This document shows positions 29,401 to 36,664 of a DNA stretch of 64,000 nucleotides, piece by piece (within the stretch, counting starts at the first letter, position 1; every line of letters begins with the position of its first letter). The stretch is from Dyadobacter luticola (GTDB lineage Bacteria; Bacteroidota; Bacteroidia; Cytophagales; Spirosomataceae), in the NCBI RefSeq assembly GCF_005860805.1, contig NZ_VCEJ01000005.1, forward strand, positions 62,001-126,000. The letters run 5' to 3'. The translations under genes and the position numbers were made by a program. Below the pieces are notes generated by a model. It saw only the letters and a list, made by a program, of their open reading frames with translations, did not search any database and was not told the origin of the DNA.

Positions 29401-31405
29401 TCATATCCGCCGAAATGTTGGCAAATCCGTGATCGACGTCGCCTTTCAAATTCAGGTTTTTGTAAACATAACCTTTGATATCCGCACTTTCGACGCTGCC
29501 ATCCAGCCGCGCTTTCATGGTTTTCGGTGCATATCCTACACCTTCCAAATCGGTATGCAATGTCAGCTTGCCCATTTCTTCTGGCGGCTGTTTCGTCAGT
29601 TTTCCTAAATCAAACTCATTGAAAGCCAGCGTACCATTATACTGCGCGCGAATGCTGTCGGTAATGTTTTTCAGATTTCCCGAGAATGTGCCCGTACCAA
29701 AAGAAGTATTGATGGTCGTCGTCAGCGTCACGTTTTCCATCGAACCTTTCACCTTGCCGGTGATCTTGATGTTTTCAGGAAGCTCAATCGAAGCCGGTAC
29801 CGCGCTGTCGGGCAGCATTTTCATCAGGTCCGCTTTGGTCGACGATATTTCGTTGATATTTAAGTCCAGCGACATCTTCTCCGCATCCGGCAATCCTTTT
29901 ACGCGTCCATCTGCGTTCAAAACTGTCCCGCCAAGCATCGAAAACTGCGCTTTCGAAATCAGCATATCATCCACCGAGCCGGAAATATCGCCGGAGCCTT
30001 TCACGACGCCGTTCGGTTCTGAATCAAATGGTGGAGTTTTAGCCAGATCAGGCGCAAGCAGCAGAATGTCTGAAAATGCGATGCGGCTATCGGTGAGCCG
30101 TACCTTCAATTTTACTTTCGCGATATCCTTGGTCAGCTGATCAAGGCTGGCGTATTTCAGGATCAGCTGGTCGCGCAATGTGGTGTTTGGCGTACGTACC
30201 AGCAGGTTTTTCAGGAATGTTTCTTTCTCGCCATAGGCAAAATCCGTGTGGAGTTCCTGCAACTTAAATCCGCTTTTCTCATTGAATGAACCGGATTTTA
30301 GCGCGCCTGAAATCACTTCGGGCGAAAAGAGGAAGTTTTGCAGATCAATGTTAAGTTTATCAATATCCAAGTGCGCAAAGTCCATGCCTTTCGGCTGGGC
30401 AGGCGTATTGAAGTCTTCGTATCGAATTTTGTTATCCACCAGCCTGATCTCGCCCACTTTTACACGCCAGCCGGTCGTATCCGCCACGGCCACAATGGTA
30501 TCCTTTACAGCTTCTGCCTTTGGTTTTTTAGCGAATTCCGCATACACCGACATTTTTTCCAGCAAAACATTTTTCACATCCACTTGCTGGCTGTTCATGT
30601 AAATGCTGTTCACGTGACCCGCAAACTTGCCGACCGTCACGCCATTTTTCAGCCCGGAAGTTTCATCATTAAACTCCCATTTGAATTGCTGAATGTCGAT
30701 ATCGCCTACTTTCAAATCCAAAGAATCGGCCGGATCAGGTCGAGGGCTGGCGGCCGCGGTTTTCAAAGCCGGATACATTCTCAGCTTCACCTGGCTATTG
30801 AGCAGCGCAACATTGGAAGGATGATATTGGGAAAGTGAAGGATTGAATTTGTCGAATTTAACGGTCGCCGTATCAATGTTGGCGTTTGCGTCCATGCCTG
30901 TGACGGCGTCGCGGTATGAAAGCCGGACCTGTTTCAGCGCGATCTGGTCGAGGCGCATTTCCATCGGCTTGGAACTGGTATCGGTTTCCACTGCAGCGGT
31001 ATCGGAGCCTGCAAAAGCATCGATGATAAACTGGAAATTGAAGGTGGTATCCGGAAGCACTCGATTAATGTTGGCATTGACGCCTTCGAGCTCGATTTTG
31101 TTGATACCAATATTGCCTTTGATCAGGCTGTACATATCAAGATCCACATAAAGCCTTTTTCCTGCTACCAACGTATCGCCGTGGGTATCTTCAAAATAAA
31201 CACCTTCCAGCAACACCCAGTCCGGAATGTCGAACCGGACTTTCTCAATATTGACTTTGGTTTTGAGTTTTTTGCGTAAAAAGGAATTGGCCTGTGTTGT
31301 CAGAAAATTCTGCCCGAACTCTGTTTGTAATCCCCAAATTAAAACCCCGACCAGGATCAGTACGGTCAGGATAATTATCGCCAATACTTTTAGTGCTTTC
31401 CTCAT
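26471..31405 (-). CDS. tamB: TamB-like translocation and assembly module protein
   Basis: A 1644-residue inner-membrane-anchored periplasmic protein that bridges to the outer membrane; the family is implicated in outer-membrane protein insertion and lipid transport. One N-terminal membrane helix (LKVLAIIILTVLILVGVLIWGL) is followed by an AsmA-like start (FGQNFLTTQANSFLRKKLKT) and then very long beta-taco repeats rich in Asn, Asp and hydrophobic alternation. The TamB/DUF490 C-terminal domain carries NPSEMNKQAFALLITNKF and GLSKAFLNNRLKVSVG. It is translationally coupled to tamL downstream. Bacteroidota TamB proteins are longer than E. coli TamB (1259 residues), as here. Confidence 0.93.
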   Translation of the reverse strand: MRKALKVLAIIILTVLILVGVLIWGLQTEFGQNFLTTQANSFLRKKLKTKVNIEKVRFDIPDWVLLEGVYFEDTHGDTLVAGKRLYVDLDMYSLIKGNIGINKIELEGVNANINRVLPDTTFNFQFIIDAFAGSDTAAVETDTSSKPMEMRLDQIALKQVRLSYRDAVTGMDANANIDTATVKFDKFNPSLSQYHPSNVALLNSQVKLRMYPALKTAAASPRPDPADSLDLKVGDIDIQQFKWEFNDETSGLKNGVTVGKFAGHVNSIYMNSQQVDVKNVLLEKMSVYAEFAKKPKAEAVKDTIVAVADTTGWRVKVGEIRLVDNKIRYEDFNTPAQPKGMDFAHLDIDKLNIDLQNFLFSPEVISGALKSGSFNEKSGFKLQELHTDFAYGEKETFLKNLLVRTPNTTLRDQLILKYASLDQLTKDIAKVKLKVRLTDSRIAFSDILLLAPDLAKTPPFDSEPNGVVKGSGDISGSVDDMLISKAQFSMLGGTVLNADGRVKGLPDAEKMSLDLNINEISSTKADLMKMLPDSAVPASIELPENIKITGKVKGSMENVTLTTTINTSFGTGTFSGNLKNITDSIRAQYNGTLAFNEFDLGKLTKQPPEEMGKLTLHTDLEGVGYAPKTMKARLDGSVESADIKGYVYKNLNLKGDVDHGFANISADMNDPNIDVKLTAQADLSKEYPSVKADVNIDNLDLTALKLYADSMQIKGNIKVDMPSTNPENPLGTVDINNFVMTHHRKPIAIDSIGMALTDSSGERQANIYAPFLKAKMEGNYTYTELADAMLTEVGKHFKAPNLTYKEVTKPVNFTLDATVTNHPMFQMFAPGLKEMNDIQFHAQMDNQKDSSIVAKLSIPMVDYDSIRTERVSVNFATLEENAILNANVGLVNTGSFRIQNASLDSKIQDNDVKFDFVVKDSVQTERHIVKGDLAIANNQYRLNLRDDLMLNYDNWATDTAGYIQYATDSLYVKDFVISNKGQSLKINSTTQAPNSPLDIAMTNISIGPLIEIATRDSTMATGILNGKVMLSNYMVAPVYTGELTIDSLAVTKIPVGNLSIKSTNETENLIRVAMSLVNGQNNMTLNGSYNLKSDSPMDFQLDLKNLSAQTVEAFSMGQLKRAEGNLTGNVAITGATDSPKLNGALNFNNFIFTPTQLGSRYSLANQKIQFNNQNINFNNFIITDSLNQQMKIDGNVSIANIPNVGYNLTIAGKNFNVLNSTQKQNELFFGKANIDANLSVKGQGSKSVVGGSIKVDPESNITVVLPNDATETGDASKGIIEFVDMSDSTNIAQEDSLEKKQDIIVDFASQIDLDISVDDKSEFKVVIDELNGDNIRLKGNAQLNTGISPNGQLFLLGTYDLTEGSYDLTLQILKRQFEIQKGSTLLWTGDPMKADLNITAAYPVMVDPGSISAKFQGASKIPVEVQIVITGNLTTPNITFNIVLPQNEIDEQIRSDISNQIFWNDMQNNPSEMNKQAFALLITNKFITDQSSPGFNLGSSAEAVARQSVSQLLSDQLNNLASDLIKGVDLNIGLNSTADQTTGARTDLNVGLSKAFLNNRLKVSVGKNFELESQSNSASSTEVFDNIALDYSITRDGRYLFRGYRKNQYQSILEGFIIETGVSFIITADYDLFREIFQRQRNEE

Positions 31406-31528
31406 GCGTTGCTTTTAGTCCTGCGCTGGTTTTGCAGGGGATTTTTCGCCTGACAGATAAAAAATCTGGACGGTCAAACTTTTGAAAATTCAACCATCCA
31501 GTGAACTGTTCAGAGAAGGCTTACCGTG

Positions 31529-32242
31529 TTATCTCTTGAATAACTCCGTATTCACCGACTGATTAATACTCACTTCCGATTTAATGTTGACAGGTTTTTT
31601 ATCCTGTGTATTGATCTCCACCAGTTTCGATGGATAAGAAATCCCGTAGGCAGATTTTACATAATCCGACATATCCGTTGTCGTCTCAACACCCGCCTGT
31701 GTTTCTTTCTGACGCACCATCAAGCCGGTTTTTGCATCGAAATAAAGGTTATACTTGATCCCTTTTCCCTGCAACTCTACCTGGTTGACCTGCGCACCAT
31801 TTAAAGATTCCGTGCCAACCGTCGTGGCGATCAAACTGCGGTCCTTATATTTCAAAAATGGGGCCAGGATATCATACATTTCGAAGCGCATATTCTGCTG
31901 CTCGGCCTGGCTGAGGTCTTTTACATCCATTTTTTGTCCGATAGGCACTTTGATCCAGCCCTCATTACCTTTTACGGTATACACAAAGCTGCGTCGCATA
32001 ATGGTTTTGGACTTATAGATCGACTGGTCGGGTAGCGAAACAGTCACGGTGGCATCATAAGGTGTTGCCGAAGCCGCTGAATATGATCTTTTTAATGTAT
32101 AGGATTTCACGCCGTCCCAAAGCGCTTTGCCCCCGGTTGCTTTATAGAAATTGTTGAAAATAGAGTCTGCTGGCATTTTTTGACCAAAAGAAGCGGTTGA
32201 CACAAGCAGCAGCGCAACCCAGATCATTGATGATTTTTTCAT
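31529..32242 (-). CDS. LolA-like exported protein (outer-membrane lipoprotein-sorting type)
   Basis: A 237-residue periplasmic protein with a signal peptide (MKKSSMIWVALLLVSTASFGQ). The rest is beta-rich and resembles the half-barrel LolA/LolB-like family: repeated strands in LKRSYSAASATPYDATVTVSL, NEGWIKVPIGQKMD and KYNLYFDAKTGLMVRQKE. The typical DxxTGL-like turn (DAKTGLMV) is visible. Relatives often occur as accessory proteins with peptidases, but here it lies between a receptor gene and tamB on the same strand. A role in lipoprotein or lipid handling is inferred from fold only. Confidence 0.75.
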   Translation of the reverse strand: MKKSSMIWVALLLVSTASFGQKMPADSIFNNFYKATGGKALWDGVKSYTLKRSYSAASATPYDATVTVSLPDQSIYKSKTIMRRSFVYTVKGNEGWIKVPIGQKMDVKDLSQAEQQNMRFEMYDILAPFLKYKDRSLIATTVGTESLNGAQVNQVELQGKGIKYNLYFDAKTGLMVRQKETQAGVETTTDMSDYVKSAYGISYPSKLVEINTQDKKPVNIKSEVSINQSVNTELFKR

Positions 32243-32466
32243 ATTCTTTGAATGTTATTTGATTTAAACTTCATTACAGATTTCCGAAGAAATATACATT
32301 ACTTCATTTTAGATCTGCAAAATGGGTTTTTGTTTAAATAAGCAAGGTAAATTAGGCACTGCTTAACATTCATTTGCAAAAACCATTCCATAAAAGCCTA
32401 TTACGGCGTTTCTGGTAGGGTTGTGGATGTAATCTGGAAAATCACCATTCTAATATCCTGAAAATG

Positions 32467-32500
32467 AAAAAGGAAGAGCGAAATGATCACCCTTCCTTTT
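32467..32500 (-). terminator. Probable terminator of the TonB-type receptor gene
   Basis: AAAAGGAAG and CTTCCTTTT flank a ~15-base loop. On the minus strand the second arm runs into TTTTTCATT. It lies 25 bases past the receptor stop. Confidence 0.6.
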
Positions 32501-32524
32501 CTGAAATGCCTGTAACGATAGGTA

Positions 32525-34948
32525 TTAGGCGTCGTCCCCACCACCCGAAATCTTCCCGAACCGGTACTGAAACGTCAGGTTAACAAGTCTGTTGGTCTGA
32601 TGCCAGTACGAATCCTGGGAGTAAGTGGCCGTGTTCAACTGACTTTTGTAGGCGCGGGACAAAAAGATGTCCTGCACATTAAATGAAATTGTTGCTTTTT
32701 TTTCCAGCAAGTCTTTTCTAATACCCATATTGGCGATAAAAACACCCTGCCTTGTTCCCTGCGCAATCGCCCGCGGGCCCTCATAATTCACATAAGCCGA
32801 GGCGCGGAAGTCGGCGGGTAATGTTACAAAAGCATTCAGGTTACCCGAGTAGCTCCACGTCCGGTTGTCGATCTGCGCCAGTGCGGATACTACCTCGTTG
32901 CGGAAGAAGCGGCCGCTGCCATTGATCTTCAAAACATCGCCAAACTTTTGAGAAAAATCGGTTTCAAAACCGTAAGAAAGCTCACGGCCCACATTATCGT
33001 ACCGCGTTAGAGAAACGCCAGCTTCATCCACGGTGCGGATCTGGGTGATGGCATTGTTGGAATAATTCATAAACAAGGAAGGCCCGAAACCACCCGACTC
33101 TTCATAATTGGAATAACCCAGCTCCGCATTGTGCGTGAACTCGGGACGCAGGTTCGGGTTACCCGATTTTACGTTTCTTGGATCGGATACGTCGGTGTAG
33201 GGATTAAGCCAGTCGGCTTCCGGACGCTGTACGCGGCGGCTGTAATTCAGTTTCAGCTGCGAAGTTTCGTTCAGCTTGCGGGTCAGTGCCAGCGACGGTA
33301 CCAATGTTAAAAATTGTACGCCAAATTCCCGGCCGATGCTTACCTGATCAATATTCTGATTGTAATCGGTCACCCGCAAACCAGCCCGCATGCCCCAGAG
33401 ATCGGTTTTTTGGGAGAATGTCATGAAGCCCGTGTAAGTCGCATCGCTATAACTAAATACGTTACTAATGTTGGGGTCAAATTCGTAGGAGCTCGTTTCG
33501 CGGTTTAAATTGTAAAACGAATTGGTATTATCATTCGAGCTGGTCCGCGTCCGCAAACCTACCTCCAGTGTTGATTTCGGCGTGATCGGCCAGGTGTAAT
33601 CCGTGTTCAGGAAAAGCGATCTGCGGTTGTTATTACGCAGGTTTTGCTGGTTTTTGATCAAACTGTCGATCTTGCTATCCTGCAAAAAGTACGATTCTCC
33701 ATCCGACCCGCCCAGCGAGTAGCTCGACTGGAAATTAAACTGGTGGTCTTTGTCCGCAAATTTCTTCCGGTAATCGAGACTGAAATTCACGTTGTTACCA
33801 TTTCCCTTACTGTTATTAATCCGGTTGAAATTCCCGCTCGAAACACTGCCAGCGAGGTTTTCATTAAAAATGTTGCTGTTATTCCGGTTGTTGTCCAGCG
33901 AATAATTGATCCCGGCTTCCAGTGAATTTTTATCATTGATATCGTAATTGACACCTACGCGGCCAAAGGCATTTTTCCCTTTATTCGTGCCGGTCCCCGA
34001 TTGTTTCAGAGTAGAAACGGTTTCCGAAATAAAATTCTCGCGGGTCAGGTTACGCTCCCAGCCCATGCCGCGGGTATTGCCGCTGAGCGAAGCATTCACG
34101 CCCACTTTTCCGGCTCGGTAGCTGATGTTACCGGATGCATTGTTGTTATTTTTATTTCCGAGACTCAGCCGCATGCCGCCATTCATGCCGTGGATCTTAT
34201 TTTTCTTGGTAATAATGTCGATCACCCCTGATGCACCTTCGCCTTCATATTTCGCCGACGGCGTCGTCATTACATCGATACGCTCGATGAGGTTGGCCGG
34301 AAATGATTGCAGGATGGTCGGAAGATCGGCGCCATAGAGGTTGGACGGTTTTCCGTCGATCAGCACCACTACATTTCCTTTGCCGCGCACCTGCGGGTTA
34401 CCATTTTCGTCCAGCGAAACCGCCGGTACTTTTTCCAGCAAGTCGCTTACATTGTTACTGTTAGCCAGCAAATCCTTCCCGATCGTGATCATTTTTTTAT
34501 CAATGTCATCCACGATCATGCTCTTCTCGCCTTTTACGACTACTTCGTTAAGCTTCTGCGCTTCCGCCAGCACCGTAATGTTTCCGAGGTCGACCATATT
34601 TCCCTCGGCCGCCATTTTTACATTCGCGACAAATTTGGTCTGGTAGCCCAGGTTGGTAATTTTCAGGATATAGCTGCCGGGAGGCACATTGGTAATTGTA
34701 AAAACCCCGTTTTCATCCGCCACGACACCATTGGCCAGTGTAGAATCCTTCGAAGCCAGAAGCGCCACCGTCGCGAAGCTTACGCCAGCATTAGCAGGCG
34801 ATTCTACGATTTTCCCGACCAGCTTGCCGCCATCAGCCCGGAAGTTTTTAGAAATATTTACGGGATTTTTATAACTTTTCGTAAAAGCAAGAAGAGGCAG
34901 GTGAAGCGCTAATAAGGCCACAATGCCAGCAAAACGGGTATTTTTCAC
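32525..34948 (-). CDS. TonB-dependent-receptor-like outer-membrane beta-barrel protein
   Basis: An outer-membrane receptor/barrel of about 807 residues. A signal peptide (KNTRFAGIVALLALHLPLLAF) is followed by a carboxypeptidase-regulatory-like beta-sandwich (GKLVGKIVESPANAGVSFAT through PPGSYILKI). A plug domain comes next, with SNNVSDLLEKVPAVSLDENG and the RIDVMTTPSAKYEGEGASGVI segment, then a long Asn-rich barrel ending LVNLTFQYRFGKISGGGDDA. The frame stays open from a TTG at 35086, but the GTG at 34946-34948 places the signal peptide at the very N-terminus and is preferred. It is not SusC-like: it is shorter, lacks the SusC signature, and has no SusD neighbour. The ligand is unknown; siderophore, metal or peptide are all possible. 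Confidence 0.88.
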   Translation of the reverse strand: MKNTRFAGIVALLALHLPLLAFTKSYKNPVNISKNFRADGGKLVGKIVESPANAGVSFATVALLASKDSTLANGVVADENGVFTITNVPPGSYILKITNLGYQTKFVANVKMAAEGNMVDLGNITVLAEAQKLNEVVVKGEKSMIVDDIDKKMITIGKDLLANSNNVSDLLEKVPAVSLDENGNPQVRGKGNVVVLIDGKPSNLYGADLPTILQSFPANLIERIDVMTTPSAKYEGEGASGVIDIITKKNKIHGMNGGMRLSLGNKNNNNASGNISYRAGKVGVNASLSGNTRGMGWERNLTRENFISETVSTLKQSGTGTNKGKNAFGRVGVNYDINDKNSLEAGINYSLDNNRNNSNIFNENLAGSVSSGNFNRINNSKGNGNNVNFSLDYRKKFADKDHQFNFQSSYSLGGSDGESYFLQDSKIDSLIKNQQNLRNNNRRSLFLNTDYTWPITPKSTLEVGLRTRTSSNDNTNSFYNLNRETSSYEFDPNISNVFSYSDATYTGFMTFSQKTDLWGMRAGLRVTDYNQNIDQVSIGREFGVQFLTLVPSLALTRKLNETSQLKLNYSRRVQRPEADWLNPYTDVSDPRNVKSGNPNLRPEFTHNAELGYSNYEESGGFGPSLFMNYSNNAITQIRTVDEAGVSLTRYDNVGRELSYGFETDFSQKFGDVLKINGSGRFFRNEVVSALAQIDNRTWSYSGNLNAFVTLPADFRASAYVNYEGPRAIAQGTRQGVFIANMGIRKDLLEKKATISFNVQDIFLSRAYKSQLNTATYSQDSYWHQTNRLVNLTFQYRFGKISGGGDDA

Positions 34949-35209
34949 AGGTTTAGGATTTTGATTTTTATTAGGAGTTAAGCGGATTCTGCTGAGTAAG
35001 TGCGTGCTAAAATAGTACAAATCCGTTTTTGCCACATGCTTTGCAAATCGGAAGAACCATAGAATTGGTAACGCACCCGGTCGCAAAACAATTATATAAA
35101 AGTATGAAAAAATCGAGATTAGAGATATAAAATGTGGCTTCCCTAAGTGCGTATAACGAAGCTGGAAGCTAAATGCGTTTTGTATATTTGTCTACCAAAA
35201 GTGGACCAT

Positions 35210-35422
35210 ATGAAAAACAAGCGAATACAGTTTTATAGTTCTTTTGAAGAAATGAACAGAGACGAGATTCAAAGGAATATCAATATGTCTTTGCAGGAGC
35301 GTTGGGAGACTTTCTGGAAGCTTAAGAAATTTTATAAGGAATTTTTTGGCAGACCTGAAAATGAGGTGTCTGAGGAACCGCGTAAAAAACGAATTATCAT
35401 TTTGAAGCCAGAATGGATTTAG
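35210..35422 (+). CDS. Small helical protein, partner of a broken nucleotidyltransferase
   Basis: A 70-residue charged protein starting MKNKRIQFYSSFEEMNRDEI. The start at 35210 is preferred over an upstream in-frame one at 35147 because relatives begin with this sequence. It is basic and helical (QERWETFWKLKKFYKEFFG) with a strand-like end (KKRIIILKPEWI). Proteins of this kind precede a nucleotidyltransferase-fold gene in Bacteroidota, and the next frame overlaps its stop by 10 bases, exactly as in such pairs. Because the partner is broken here, this gene is probably a relic. The pair resembles a toxin-antitoxin or MNT-like module, but that role is inference. Confidence 0.65.
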   Translation: MKNKRIQFYSSFEEMNRDEIQRNINMSLQERWETFWKLKKFYKEFFGRPENEVSEEPRKKRIIILKPEWI

Positions 35423-35557
35423 AGAATCAGGATTTTCTCGATTTTGTCAGAGCAGCCAGAGAAATTGAAAATTTTAGCACGGCGTCCAAAAGATCTGCGT
35501 GATGTCGTACTCATTGATGAAATTTTAGAAGAATTATCCAGGAAAAATAACGAGTAA
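35413..35557 (+). pseudogene. Nucleotidyltransferase-fold gene with internal deletion
   Basis: The ATG at 35413 opens MDLENQDFLDFV, the usual N-terminus of small nucleotidyltransferase-fold proteins in Bacteroidota, but the frame stops after 29 codons. In another frame, from about 35446, the DNA encodes SEQPEKLKILARRPKDLRDV followed by a helical tail to the stop at 35555-35557, which reads like the C-terminus of the same family (the RPKDLxDV block). The catalytic middle, with the GGxAxxxHG-type and DxD-type motifs, is absent. The simplest reading is a deletion that joined about 11 N-terminal codons out of frame to about 32 C-terminal codons. Confidence 0.65.
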
Positions 35558-35593
35558 CCTTCCCCTTCCTGCCAAACATGGTACATTTGTAGC

Positions 35594-36625
35594 ATGTACA
35601 AAATCCTGATCTCACCTTTACTCTTCCTGTTTGATGCCGAGCGGATCCACTATTTTGTGGCGGAGGTATTGCACATTGCGTTCAAAATCCCCTTTCTTCC
35701 CAACATTCTTAAAAGTATCTACACATTCGAGCACCCCGATCTGGTGCAGGAAGTGGCTGGATTGAAATTCAGAAATCCGGTAGGACTTGCTGCGGGTTTT
35801 GATAAGAATGCGGAAATGGTAGACCAGCTCGAAGCGCTGGGTTTCGGATTTATTGAGATTGGTACCGTGACGCCGCGGCCGCAGCCGGGCAATGATAAGC
35901 CCCGACTTTTCAGGTTGAAAAAGGATAAAGCCCTGATCAACAGGATGGGCTTTAATAACAAAGGCGCTGGCGTAGCAGCCGGGAAGCTTTCAAAACGGAA
36001 ATCAAAAATTCTGGTCGGCGGTAATATTGGGAAAAATAAGGATACCCCAAATGAAAATGCACTGGACGATTACCTGATCTGTTTCCGGGAGTTATTTGAC
36101 GTCGTCGATTATTTTGTCGTCAATGTAAGCTCGCCAAATACGCCTGGTTTGCGCGATTTGCAGGAAAAAGGGCCGCTTACTGCGTTACTCCGCGAATTGC
36201 AGAAAAAGAATCAGGAAAAAATTAATCCAAAACCCATATTTTTAAAGATTGCGCCTGATTTGACTTGGAGCCAGCTGGACGATATCATTGATATTGTAAA
36301 ACAAACAGGTATCGCTGGCGTTATCGCAACGAACACAACCATAAGCCGGGAAAACCTGAAAACGGACCGGGCGGAAGTAGAGAAACTGGGTGCAGGCGGT
36401 CTCAGCGGAGCCCCGCTCACGCACCGGTCAACGGAAGTAATTCGTTACCTTTGCGATCAATCCAATCATGCTTTTCCAGTCATCGGTGTAGGCGGTATCT
36501 CCTCACCGGGTGACGCTTTGGAAAAAATCAAAGCCGGTGCCGGACTTGTCCAGGTTTATACCAGCTTCATTTATGAAGGACCCGGATTGGCCAGCCGGAT
36601 TTGTAAGGCGCTGGTTAATAAATAG
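35594..36625 (+). CDS. pyrD: Dihydroorotate dehydrogenase (quinone), class 2
   Basis: Oxidises dihydroorotate to orotate in pyrimidine synthesis, passing electrons to membrane quinone. The N-terminal membrane-binding extension ([23 protein letters not shown]) identifies class 2. FMN-site and catalytic segments are visible: [57 protein letters not shown] with the catalytic serine, [19 protein letters not shown] and [16 protein letters not shown]. Length is 343 residues. It lies 40 bases upstream of ftsK and may share its transcript. Confidence 0.96.
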   Translation: MYKILISPLLFLFDAERIHYFVAEVLHIAFKIPFLPNILKSIYTFEHPDLVQEVAGLKFRNPVGLAAGFDKNAEMVDQLEALGFGFIEIGTVTPRPQPGNDKPRLFRLKKDKALINRMGFNNKGAGVAAGKLSKRKSKILVGGNIGKNKDTPNENALDDYLICFRELFDVVDYFVVNVSSPNTPGLRDLQEKGPLTALLRELQKKNQEKINPKPIFLKIAPDLTWSQLDDIIDIVKQTGIAGVIATNTTISRENLKTDRAEVEKLGAGGLSGAPLTHRSTEVIRYLCDQSNHAFPVIGVGGISSPGDALEKIKAGAGLVQVYTSFIYEGPGLASRICKALVNK

Positions 36626-36664
36626 CATCTGAAAACAGCATTCACGCATTCCCAGAGTCGAATA

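Noticed and set aside
32525-34948. SusC of a glycan utilisation locus
   Set aside because: The receptor is shorter than SusC, lacks its signature and has no SusD gene next to it.
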